A DNA stretch of 6,714 bases, taken from NCBI GenBank assembly GCA_015655035.1, contig JAATFS010000010.1, positions 1 through 6,714 of the forward strand, read 5' to 3'. The notes under the pieces were generated by a model. That model had not been told where the DNA came from, did no database searches, and saw only the letters and a list, made by a program, of their open reading frames with translations. Both the position numbers and the translations under genes were made by a program. The stretch is from Lysobacterales bacterium (GTDB lineage: Bacteria; Pseudomonadota; Gammaproteobacteria; Xanthomonadales; Xanthomonadaceae). Within the stretch, counting starts at the first letter, position 1; each line of letters starts with the position of its first letter. Below, one piece after another: positions 1 to 6,161 of this stretch.

Positions 1-143
1 ACCTGGCTGCGCAAGCCGGCTTCGGCGTGATCGGGCAGTGCGCGGATGCCGGAGCGACCCTCGCGCAGCGCGCTGGAGACGGTATCCAGGTCATTGCCCA
101 GGCACGAGGTGATGCCCATTCCGGTGACGACGACGCGGCGCAT
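1..143 (-). CDS. fabB: 3-oxoacyl-ACP synthase I (FabB), N-terminal fragment
   Basis: This is the first 47 residues of a beta-ketoacyl-ACP synthase; the rest lies beyond the left edge. The enzyme condenses malonyl-ACP with acyl-ACP in the cytoplasm and is the form that elongates the cis-unsaturated intermediate made by FabA. The N-terminus reads MRRVVVTGMGITSCLGND, followed by an LREGRSGI segment. Both match the start of E. coli FabB, which has VITGLGIVSSIGN and LREGRSGI, closely from memory. The ATG shares its A with the TGA stop of fabA (TGATG). A GGAG ribosome site at 152-155 sits 8 bases upstream inside fabA, which argues for translational coupling. The catalytic Cys-His-His residues are outside the window. 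FabF is the alternative identity, but the position directly behind fabA favours FabB. Confidence 0.93.
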   Translation of the reverse strand, partial: MRRVVVTGMGITSCLGNDLDTVSSALREGRSGIRALPDHAEAGLRSQ

Positions 144-658
144 CAGAAATTCTCCGTCGAGGTGAACAAACCCACGCGCAGATCTTTTGCGGCGTAGATT
201 TCGCGACCATCCACGCGCATGCGCGCATCGGCCTGTGCCATCACCAGTTTTCGGTTGATCACGCGGGTGATGTCGATTTCGTAGCTGACCTGCGTTGCGC
301 TCGGCAATACCTGGCCAGTGAACTTCACTTCGCCGCAGCCCAGCGCACGGCCACGGCCCGGCGCGCCCATCCAGGTGAGGAAGAAGCCGGTGAGCTGCCA
401 CATCGCATCCAGCCCGAGGCAGCCGGGCATCACCGGATCGCCGATGAAATGGCAGCCAAAGAACCACAGGTCCGGGCGGATATCCAGTTCGGCGCGCACC
501 ACGCCCTTGCCATGCGAACCGCCGTCGTCGCTGATCTCGGTGATGCGGTCGAACATCAACATCGGATCGTTGGGCAGGCGCCCGCTGTCGGGACCGAACA
601 GTTCGCCACGGGCGCTGGCGAGCAGCTGTTCACGTGAGTACGCATTGAGACGGGTCAT
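143..658 (-). CDS. fabA: 3-hydroxydecanoyl-ACP dehydratase/isomerase (FabA)
   Basis: FabA dehydrates 3-hydroxydecanoyl-ACP and isomerises trans-2- to cis-3-decenoyl-ACP. This is the branch point to unsaturated fatty acids in the cytoplasmic type II pathway. The 171-residue protein is nearly the length of E. coli FabA (172) and aligns with it without visible gaps. The hot-dog-fold active site is intact: His70 in the WFFGCHFIGDPVMPG block and Asp84 in LGLDAMWQL, at the same numbers as in E. coli. The C-terminal DLRVGLF motif is also present. I chose the ATG at 658 because it gives the family-typical start MTRLNAYSREQLLASARGELFG. An in-frame TTG at 700 would add 14 residues with no family match. 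A modest AGGA site (670-673) lies 11 bases upstream. The stop overlaps the fabB start by one base. A probable promoter lies at 734-763. Confidence 0.97.
   Translation of the reverse strand: MTRLNAYSREQLLASARGELFGPDSGRLPNDPMLMFDRITEISDDGGSHGKGVVRAELDIRPDLWFFGCHFIGDPVMPGCLGLDAMWQLTGFFLTWMGAPGRGRALGCGEVKFTGQVLPSATQVSYEIDITRVINRKLVMAQADARMRVDGREIYAAKDLRVGLFTSTENF
152..155 (-). promoter_or_regulatory. Ribosome binding site of fabB inside fabA
   Basis: Read on the minus strand this is GGAG, 8 bases before the fabB ATG. It lies within the last codons of fabA, so fabB can initiate on its own, but the TGATG overlap suggests ribosomes also re-initiate after finishing fabA. Confidence 0.7.
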
Positions 659-712
659 GAAGAACGTGTTCCTACGAAAGCCCAGGGCGAAGGCCGGCAA
701 GAGTGCATGAGT

Positions 713-741
713 CGGATACGTTCAATCAAACGTTTTATCCG
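713..741. repeat. Imperfect inverted repeat over the predicted fabA start site
   Basis: CGGATA (713-718) is the reverse complement of TATCCG (736-741). Inside them, ACGTT (718-722) mirrors AACGT (729-733) around a six-base centre. The right arm carries three extra T residues between its inner and outer parts, so the symmetry is interrupted. The element covers the proposed -10 box and the predicted transcription start near 727, which is where operators often sit. It could instead form a small hairpin at the 5' end of the fabA leader. Function is inferred from position only. Confidence 0.35.
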
Positions 742-763
742 TACGCATGCGTAGTGTTTTCAA
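734..763 (-). promoter_or_regulatory. Probable sigma-70 promoter of fabA-fabB
   Basis: On the minus strand, TTGAAA (758-763) is followed after 18 bases by GATAAA (734-739). These match the housekeeping consensus at 5 of 6 and 4 of 6 positions. Transcription would start near 727, giving a leader of roughly 68 bases before the fabA ATG. No better minus-strand pair was seen between fabA and dinB. The 12-bp palindrome at 742-753 lies wholly inside the spacer between the two boxes. This is a visual match only and has not been scored. Confidence 0.5.
742..753. promoter_or_regulatory. 12-bp perfect palindrome in the fabA promoter spacer
   Basis: TACGCATGCGTA equals its own reverse complement and lies between the proposed -35 and -10 boxes of fabA. 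A dimeric repressor bound here would block RNA polymerase. In other gammaproteobacteria fabA or fabB is controlled by TetR-family regulators (FabR in E. coli, DesT in Pseudomonas). I do not recognise this sequence as either of those sites, so the binding protein is unknown. Confidence 0.4.
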
Positions 764-855
764 CGGTTTCGCGACAAAAAGACGCAGCACGCGCACGCGG
801 TCTCATGCATCGCGATGGCGCTGGCTTATCATCCTGCGCCAACGTTCGCTACCGT

Positions 856-859
856 AGGG
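856..859 (+). promoter_or_regulatory. Ribosome binding site supporting the dinB start at 869
   Basis: AGGG lies 9 bases before the ATG at 869. An in-frame ATG at 815 would add 18 residues (MALAYHPAPTF and onward) that are absent from DinB proteins and has no purine-rich site at a good distance. The 869 start is therefore preferred. A weak -10-like TATCAT lies at 827-832 without a convincing -35. Confidence 0.55.
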
Positions 860-868
860 TTGTCTTCC

Positions 869-1966
869 ATGCGCAAGATCATTCACGTCGACATGGATGC
901 GTTCTACGCGTCCGTGGAACAACGTGACGATCCCTCGCTGCGTGGCAAGCCGGTGGTGGTGGCGTGGCGGGGTGCGCGCTCGGTGGTGTGTGCGGCATCC
1001 TACGAGGCGCGCGTGTTCGGGATACGTTCGGCGATGCCGGCGATGCGTGCCGAGCGGTTGTGCCCGGATGCGATCTTCGTGCCGCCGGATTTCGTTCGCT
1101 ACAAGGCAGTGTCGCGGCAGGTTCGCGAAATCTTCCATCGGCACACCGACCTGGTGGAACCGTTGTCGCTGGACGAGGCCTATCTGGACGTGACCGTGGC
1201 CAAGAATGGGATGCAGATCGCTACCGAGATCGCGCAACTGGTGCGTACCCAGATTCGCGATGAAACCGGATTGACCGCATCGGCCGGCATCGCGCCCAAC
1301 AAGTTCCTGGCCAAGATCGCGTCGGACTGGCGCAAGCCCGATGGACAGTTCGTGATTGCGCCCAGCCGGGTGGATGCGTTCCTGTTGCCGCTGCCGGTCA
1401 ATCGCGTGCCCGGCGTAGGCAAGGTGATGGAGACCAGGCTCGCGGCGCTGGGCATCGCCACCGTCGGCGACCTGCGGCAACGCTCGCAGGAAGAGTTGCA
1501 AGCGCATTTCGGCAGTTTCGGACGGGGCCTGTACAACCGTGCACGTGGTGTCGACGAACGGCCAGTGGAGTCGGACCAGGAGCTGCAGTCGGTTTCGTCT
1601 GAGGACACTTTCAGCGAGGATCTGCTGCTGGATGCGTTGACGCCGGAGATCGTGCGGCTGGCGGAGAAGACCTGGCAGGCCACGCGCCGCACCGAGCGCG
1701 TGGCGCGCACGGTGGTGCTGAAGCTGAAGACGTCGAACTTCCGCATTCTCACCCGCAGTTTCACCCCTGACACGCCGCCGGCTTCGTTGCAGGAACTGGT
1801 GGCCATCGCACTGGCGCTGCGGGAGCGGGTGGGTTTGCCGGTGGAAACGCGGTATCGCTTGGTTGGCGTTGGCTTGTCCGGATTCCGGGATCGCGACGAG
1901 ATCGGCATGCAGTCGGATCTGTTCGCATCGGCAGAGGAGTCCCAGGCTTCGTCGTCGCACGAGTGA
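869..1966 (+). CDS. dinB: DNA polymerase IV (DinB, Y-family translesion polymerase)
   Basis: This 365-residue protein is an error-prone Y-family polymerase that copies past damaged template bases and helps restart stalled forks. The N-terminal MRKIIHVDMDAFYASVEQ carries the first metal ligand Asp8. The palm motif SLDEAYLDV (100-108) supplies Asp102 and Glu103. The steric-gate position that excludes ribonucleotides is Tyr13, where E. coli has Phe13. A second conserved block, SAGIAPNKFLAKIASD, is at 138-153. A helix-hairpin-helix PGVGK is at 181-185, and the little-finger domain follows at about 240-345. QSDLF at 348-352 fits the beta-clamp-binding pentapeptide. Unlike E. coli DinB (351 residues), where that motif is terminal, 13 mostly Ser/Glu/Ala residues follow it. 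I see no E. coli-type LexA box (CTGT-N8-ACAG) upstream, so SOS control is not evident. The gene is divergent from fabA and convergent with the S58 peptidase gene. Confidence 0.97.
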   Translation: MRKIIHVDMDAFYASVEQRDDPSLRGKPVVVAWRGARSVVCAASYEARVFGIRSAMPAMRAERLCPDAIFVPPDFVRYKAVSRQVREIFHRHTDLVEPLSLDEAYLDVTVAKNGMQIATEIAQLVRTQIRDETGLTASAGIAPNKFLAKIASDWRKPDGQFVIAPSRVDAFLLPLPVNRVPGVGKVMETRLAALGIATVGDLRQRSQEELQAHFGSFGRGLYNRARGVDERPVESDQELQSVSSEDTFSEDLLLDALTPEIVRLAEKTWQATRRTERVARTVVLKLKTSNFRILTRSFTPDTPPASLQELVAIALALRERVGLPVETRYRLVGVGLSGFRDRDEIGMQSDLFASAEESQASSSHE

Positions 1967-1973
1967 CGAAGCC
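1945..1973. terminator. Hairpin at the dinB stop, possible bidirectional terminator
   Basis: GGCTTCGTC (1945-1953) pairs perfectly with GACGAAGCC (1965-1973) around an 11-base loop. The dinB stop codon TGA (1964-1966) sits at the loop/stem junction. The hairpin lies between two convergent genes, where a terminator for both is expected. There is no T-run on either side, so it is not a classical intrinsic terminator. It could act with Rho or protect mRNA 3' ends. Confidence 0.35.
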
Positions 1974-2007
1974 CGTGGCCGAGTGCGGCGCCGGCTGCCC
2001 GCGCTAT

Positions 2008-3177
2008 TCAAGGCTGCGGTGGCGCCAATGCACCCGCGCTGCGCAGCTGTTTGAGCACCGGCTCCAACGGCAGCGCCGGCACGGTGCCCCGGTCGCCTCG
2101 GGTGGTCTGGGCGCGGAACAACGAATTCAGGATCGCTTCCTCGGTGGCGTCGGCGGTGGCTTCGAACAAGGGCGTCATGTTTTCGTCGGCCAGCAACGCG
2201 GCTGCCTTGGGCGGCTGCTCCGGGGTTCTCCGCAATGACGCGGCGTTGGAGAATGCAATCACGTAGTCGCCCGAACCGTGCGACATCACCGAGCCGGTGC
2301 GCGCAAGGCCGATCAGGGCGCGGCTGCCCAGGCGGCCGAGTTGGCGCGCATCCAGCGGGGCGTCGGTAGCCACCACGATCATGATGCTGCCATCGCCGCT
2401 GTTGCCCGCAGGCGTGGATTCCGCTACCTGCGCCGGGTCTGGCAACTGCTGCCAGACGGGTACGCCGGCGACGGTCAGCTTGCCGCCATAGTTGCTCTGC
2501 ACCAGTACCCCGACGGTATAGCCTCCGCGCGCCTGCGCCAGCACACGCGAACTGGTGCCGATGCCGCCCTTCCAGCCGAAGGCGACGGTGCCGCTGCCGG
2601 CCCCCACGCTGCCTTCCTCGACCGCCCCGCCGCGAGCGCTTTCCAGGGCCTGGATCACCTGCGCCGGGCGCAACGGACGGGAGCGGATGTCGTTGAGGAA
2701 ACCGTCGTTGGTTTCGCCCACCACCGGGTTGATCGAGCGCACCTGTTGCATGCCGGGTTGTTGCAGCATCCAGCCGACCATCGCATCGGCGGCGGTCCAT
2801 ACACCCAGGGTACCGGTCAGCAGGATCGGGGTTTCCAGTTCGCCCAGCTCGCGTACCTGGGTGACGCCGACCAGCTTGCCGAAGCCGTTGCCGACCTGGA
2901 TCGCGGCGGGTACGCGCGACTGGAACAGGTTGCCTTCGTGCGGAAGGATCGCGGTCACGCCGGTGCGGACGCGATCGCCTTCGCGCACGCTGCTCTGGCC
3001 CACGCGCACGCCCGGCACGTCGGTGATTGCATTGGCCGCCCCGGTCGGCAGCGTGCCGATGACGATGCCGGCGTCGCGCGCGCGCGGGCGCTCCGTCGCC
3101 GAGGCCATGACTGGCAGCATGCCGGCCGCGATGGCGCAGACGGCCAGCAGGACGGGGTGAAGCGATGTCGGTTTCAT
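2008..3177 (-). CDS. Exported S58 (P1) family aminopeptidase, DmpA/BapA type
   Basis: This 389-residue enzyme belongs to the self-processing Ntn-type aminopeptidases. DmpA (L-aminopeptidase/D-Ala-esterase) and BapA (beta-peptidyl aminopeptidase) are characterised members. They release N-terminal residues, including D- or beta-amino acids, from short peptides. A Sec signal peptide (residues 1-27) ends in ASA|TERP, so the enzyme is probably periplasmic, as is BapA. Typical blocks are ITDVPGVRVG (51-60), TGTLGV near 121, NPVVGETNDG (150-159), GWKGGIGTSSR (201-211), VQSNYGG (226-232) and HGSGDYVIAFS (300-310). Self-cleavage is predicted between Gly263 and Ser264 in GDGSIMIVVATDAP. It would free Ser264 as nucleophile and give alpha (28-263) and beta (264-389) chains, sizes normal for the family. 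I chose the ATG at 3177 because it gives the signal peptide and has AAGGA (3187-3191) 9 bases upstream. Exact substrate preference cannot be told. Confidence 0.9.
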   Translation of the reverse strand: MKPTSLHPVLLAVCAIAAGMLPVMASATERPRARDAGIVIGTLPTGAANAITDVPGVRVGQSSVREGDRVRTGVTAILPHEGNLFQSRVPAAIQVGNGFGKLVGVTQVRELGELETPILLTGTLGVWTAADAMVGWMLQQPGMQQVRSINPVVGETNDGFLNDIRSRPLRPAQVIQALESARGGAVEEGSVGAGSGTVAFGWKGGIGTSSRVLAQARGGYTVGVLVQSNYGGKLTVAGVPVWQQLPDPAQVAESTPAGNSGDGSIMIVVATDAPLDARQLGRLGSRALIGLARTGSVMSHGSGDYVIAFSNAASLRRTPEQPPKAAALLADENMTPLFEATADATEEAILNSLFRAQTTRGDRGTVPALPLEPVLKQLRSAGALAPPQP

Positions 3178-3186
3178 CGAGAGCGA

Positions 3187-3191
3187 TCCTT
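3187..3191 (-). promoter_or_regulatory. Ribosome binding site of the S58 peptidase gene
   Basis: AAGGA on the minus strand, 9 bases before the ATG at 3177. It fixes the start ahead of the signal peptide and argues against the longer in-frame opening upstream. Confidence 0.65.
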
Positions 3192-3213
3192 GGAGATGGT
3201 ATGTGGCGCGAGG

Positions 3214-3242
3214 ATTATCGGCCGCCGCATGCCTGTGGCGAA
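3214..3242 (-). promoter_or_regulatory. Possible promoter of the S58 peptidase gene
   Basis: On the minus strand, TTCGCC (3237-3242), then 17 bases, then GATAAT (3214-3219). The -10 matches consensus at 5 of 6 positions, while the -35 is poor (3 of 6). Transcription would start near 3207, leaving a leader of about 30 bases that contains the AAGGA site. The same bases read on the plus strand give TTGGAG-N17-GATTAT (3190-3218), a weak candidate for the receptor gene. The two promoters may overlap and exclude each other. Confidence 0.35.
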
Positions 3243-3272
3243 GCGCTGGTCGCGGACGCGCAAATGAGGGTT

Positions 3273-3296
3273 TCCCCCGATGTGGCCGCCGGGGGA
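3273..3296. repeat. GC-rich inverted repeat in the S58/receptor divergent region
   Basis: TCCCCCG (3273-3279) is the reverse complement of CGGGGGA (3290-3296), with a 10-base spacer. It is the strongest dyad in the 269-bp gap between the S58 gene and the receptor gene. If the receptor transcript starts upstream, this would form a stable leader hairpin; otherwise it may be a protein-binding site. The rest of the gap (3178-3446) shows no further gene. Confidence 0.35.
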
Positions 3297-3435
3297 GGGA
3301 CCTAGCATGCAAGGGCATTCATCAGGATGCCATCGCCAGGGGCAGGTCGTGCGATGCGGTTTCTTCCACGGATGTTGAGGTTCGCGGCCGCATGGCATGC
3401 GTTCCTCCATCAGCCAAGGCCGGCCAACTCAGACC

Positions 3436-3440
3436 AGGGG
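3436..3440 (+). promoter_or_regulatory. Ribosome binding site deciding the GTG start of the receptor
   Basis: AGGGG lies 6 bases before the GTG at 3447. The competing in-frame starts (ATG at 3354 and 3372, GTG at 3465) lack a comparable site. Only starts close to 3447 place the hydrophobic signal segment at the N-terminus. Confidence 0.6.
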
Positions 3441-3446
3441 TCCGTA

Positions 3447-6161
3447 GTGAACGCCATCGAGTATGTGAAGACACGACTTTCCATCGCCATCGGTCTGACG
3501 CTGGCGTGCGCGCTGCCGGCCCTGGCGCAGTCGGATAAGCCGGCGGAAAAAAAGGACCCGGGTGCGGTCACCACGATGGACAACGTGACCGTCAGCGCCT
3601 CGCGCATCGACCGGCCCGGTTTCGTGTCGCCGACCCCGACCGTGCAGATCACGCCCGAGGAACTGGACATGGTCGCGCGCCCCAACGTCGCCGCCGCGCT
3701 CAACGACATGCCGCAGTTCCGCGCCACCACCTCGGCGCAGACCACCGGCACCAACACCAGTGCCGGACAGGCGCCGGTAGACTTGCGCGGACTTGGGACC
3801 AGCCGCACGCTGGTGCTGATGGAGGGCCGCCGCTTCGTCAGCGACAACGACCTGAACACGGTGCCTGGAATCCTCATCCGCGACGTGGACATAGTCACTG
3901 GCGGCGCGTCCGCGGCGTGGGGTTCCGGTGCGGTCGGCGGGGTGGTCAACATCGCCATCGACGAGGATCTGCAAGGCGCCAAGTTCGACCTGCACGGCGG
4001 GCAATCCTCGTATTCGGATGCCGAGCAACGGGCGATGGCGTTCGCCTTCGGCACCGGCTTCGCCGAGGGGCGCGGCCACCTGGTAGTCGGTGCCGAATAT
4101 TCCGACCACGAGGGCATCATCCCCAAGACCAGCCGTCCCGACGTCGGGCGCTGGGCGCAGGTTTCCAACGGCGATGGCAGCTATACGACCGTCGCCGATG
4201 TCGGCTTCTCCAATGCAGCCTATGGTGGCCTGATCATGTCCGGCGTGCTGAGCGGCAAGGCGTTCAATCCAGATGGCTCGCTACGCGACTTTGACTACGG
4301 CAACGTCATCGGTACCTCGATGGTCGGCGGCGAGGGCCCCTCGTCCGACGACCTGAGCCCGCTGATGACGCCGCAGACGCGATGGTCGGGCCTGGCGCGC
4401 GCGACCTACTGGATCAGCGACGATATCAAGCTGACCGCCGAGTACCGGCACTCGCGCGTGGCCAACGACTATGTCTACGTTGGCGACGACAATCGCGGCA
4501 ACCTCACCATCGGTATCGACAACGCCTTCCTGCCGGAGGCCGTGCGCACGGCAATGGCTGCGGCCGGGCAGACCAGCTTCACCATGGGCCGCTTCAACAC
4601 CGCCGACTTCGCCAACTCGCGGATGGACTTCGAGCGAGTGGCGAACCAGACGACGTTGGCGCTGGACGGTAGCTTCGGTTCGAGCTGGCGCTGGAACGCG
4701 TTCTATAGCTACGGCGAGTACGAGAACAACCTCAACGTGCCGTTCCGCATCCTGACCGACAACTACGCCAGGTCGGTGGATTCGGTCATCGATCCTGCTA
4801 CCGGCAACGCAGTCTGTCGCGTTGTGTTGACCGACCCGGGCAGCGCGTGCGTGCCGATCAATTTGTTCGGCGTGGGCGCACCGTCGGACGAGGCGACTGC
4901 CTACGTCACCGGCACCCCGCGCAGCCGCGCCAAGACGATCCTGCATGTTGGCGGCGCCGACCTGCGTGGCGAACCCTTCGCGTTGCCGGCCGGTCCGGTG
5001 TCAGTGGCGGTCGGTATCGACGCGCGCCGCGAGTCGATCCGGCAGACTGTCGATGCGCTGAGCGCGCAGAGCGCTTTCCTGCGCTGGAATCCCTCGGCGA
5101 TGGCCGGGCAGTACACGGTGACCGAGGCATTCGCCGAGACGATCGTGCCGATCCTGCACGGCGTACCGTTCTTCCGTTACCTGGAATTCAATGGCGCGGC
5201 GCGCCTGAGCCACTACGACACCACCGGCTCGATCTGGTCCTGGAAGGCAGGGGTCACCAACGAGTTCTTCGAGGGTTTTCGCGGCCGCTTCACCCGTTCG
5301 CGCGACATCCGCTCGGCCAACCTGACCGAGCTCTACACCCAGAGCACCACCGGCTACAACAACATCACCGATCCGTTCACCAACACCACGGTGTATGCAC
5401 TCACCAACGGCGGCGGCAACCCGGCGCTGAGTCCCGAGGAGGCCGATACCACCACCTTCGGCTTCACCTGGTCGCCGCCCGGCGTGCCGGGCCTGGACAT
5501 GTCGCTCGACTACTTCGATATCGACATCGCCGACGTCATCACCTCGGTCAGCGCGCAGGACATCGTGACCCGCTGCTACAACGGCAACGCCGACATGTGC
5601 GCACGCGTCACCCGCGACAGCGGCGGCAACATCACCCGGATCGTCTCCAGCTACGCCAACCTGGCGCAATACCAGACCAACGGTATCGACGTCGAGGCCG
5701 CCTACTCGCTGCCGTTGAGTCGGTTCAGCGCGCTGACCGGCGTGTTGAACTTCCGCCTGCTCGGTACCTGGGTCGACAGCCTGACCACCGACGACGGCGT
5801 CAGCAAGATCGAGTACGTGACCTCGCAGGGCTATTCGTTCGGCCTGGGTACGCCACGTTGGCGCGGCCTGGCCTCGATCGGCTACCAGAACGATCGCTTC
5901 GGCATGGATCTGCGCGTGCGCTACCTCTCGGCGGGCAACTACAACACCACGATCAACCTCACCAACAACCACATCCCGAGCTACGTCTACTACGACCTTG
6001 GCCTCAAGTACCGGCTGAACTACGAGAATGGCCCGGACGTGGAGTTCTACGCAAACGCCGCCAACCTGTTGGACAAGGACCCGCCGGTCGGCTCGTTGTA
6101 CTCACCGTATTACGATGTGATCGGCCGCTACCTGACGGTGGGCGCGCGGATGCGGTTCTGA
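3447..6161 (+). CDS. TonB-dependent outer-membrane receptor
   Basis: This 904-residue protein is a ligand-gated outer-membrane transporter powered by TonB-ExbB-ExbD. From GTG 3447 there is a signal peptide (1-27) ending ALPALA|QSD. A TonB-box-like DNVTVS follows at 45-50. The plug spans about 58-172, with DLRGLGTSRTLVLMEGRRF (112-130) and an IVTGGASAAWGSGAVGGVVN block (149-168). The beta-barrel runs to the terminal Phe904 (YLTVGARMRF), the usual outer-membrane assembly signal. RFTRSRDIRSANLTELY (614-630) is a family hallmark. The mature chain has only four Cys, in two close pairs (457/468, with CVPINLFG, and 710/718), probably disulfides of surface loops. The type resembles large receptors of Xanthomonas, Caulobacter and sphingomonads. 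The flanking peptidase genes suggest a peptide-like ligand; iron-siderophore or another ligand cannot be excluded. An in-frame ATG at 3354 would add 31 residues ahead of the signal peptide and is disfavoured. Confidence 0.94.
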   Translation: MNAIEYVKTRLSIAIGLTLACALPALAQSDKPAEKKDPGAVTTMDNVTVSASRIDRPGFVSPTPTVQITPEELDMVARPNVAAALNDMPQFRATTSAQTTGTNTSAGQAPVDLRGLGTSRTLVLMEGRRFVSDNDLNTVPGILIRDVDIVTGGASAAWGSGAVGGVVNIAIDEDLQGAKFDLHGGQSSYSDAEQRAMAFAFGTGFAEGRGHLVVGAEYSDHEGIIPKTSRPDVGRWAQVSNGDGSYTTVADVGFSNAAYGGLIMSGVLSGKAFNPDGSLRDFDYGNVIGTSMVGGEGPSSDDLSPLMTPQTRWSGLARATYWISDDIKLTAEYRHSRVANDYVYVGDDNRGNLTIGIDNAFLPEAVRTAMAAAGQTSFTMGRFNTADFANSRMDFERVANQTTLALDGSFGSSWRWNAFYSYGEYENNLNVPFRILTDNYARSVDSVIDPATGNAVCRVVLTDPGSACVPINLFGVGAPSDEATAYVTGTPRSRAKTILHVGGADLRGEPFALPAGPVSVAVGIDARRESIRQTVDALSAQSAFLRWNPSAMAGQYTVTEAFAETIVPILHGVPFFRYLEFNGAARLSHYDTTGSIWSWKAGVTNEFFEGFRGRFTRSRDIRSANLTELYTQSTTGYNNITDPFTNTTVYALTNGGGNPALSPEEADTTTFGFTWSPPGVPGLDMSLDYFDIDIADVITSVSAQDIVTRCYNGNADMCARVTRDSGGNITRIVSSYANLAQYQTNGIDVEAAYSLPLSRFSALTGVLNFRLLGTWVDSLTTDDGVSKIEYVTSQGYSFGLGTPRWRGLASIGYQNDRFGMDLRVRYLSAGNYNTTINLTNNHIPSYVYYDLGLKYRLNYENGPDVEFYANAANLLDKDPPVGSLYSPYYDVIGRYLTVGARMRF

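Noticed and set aside
703..927. A 74-residue plus-strand open frame in the fabA-dinB gap
   Set aside because: It starts in the divergent promoter region, overlaps the dinB start out of frame and has no good ribosome site or recognisable sequence.
803..2800. A 665-residue minus-strand open frame across dinB and the end of the S58 gene
   Set aside because: It is Arg/His/Gly-rich with no recognisable domain, and it lies over two well-supported genes in other frames. This is a typical shadow in GC-rich DNA.
2278..3267. A 329-residue plus-strand open frame opposite the S58 peptidase
   Set aside because: Low-complexity Ala/Arg/His composition and no family signal. The minus strand carries a complete S58 enzyme with signal peptide and ribosome site.
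3227..3400. Three GCATGC hexamers in the S58/receptor gap as a possible repeated operator
   Set aside because: The same hexamer occurs several times inside genes in this window (for example near 218, 1906 and 6660), so its presence is explained by base composition.
5001..5972. A 323-residue minus-strand open frame antisense to the receptor
   Set aside because: Val/Ala/Gly/Arg-rich with no domain, ribosome site or promoter; a codon-bias shadow.
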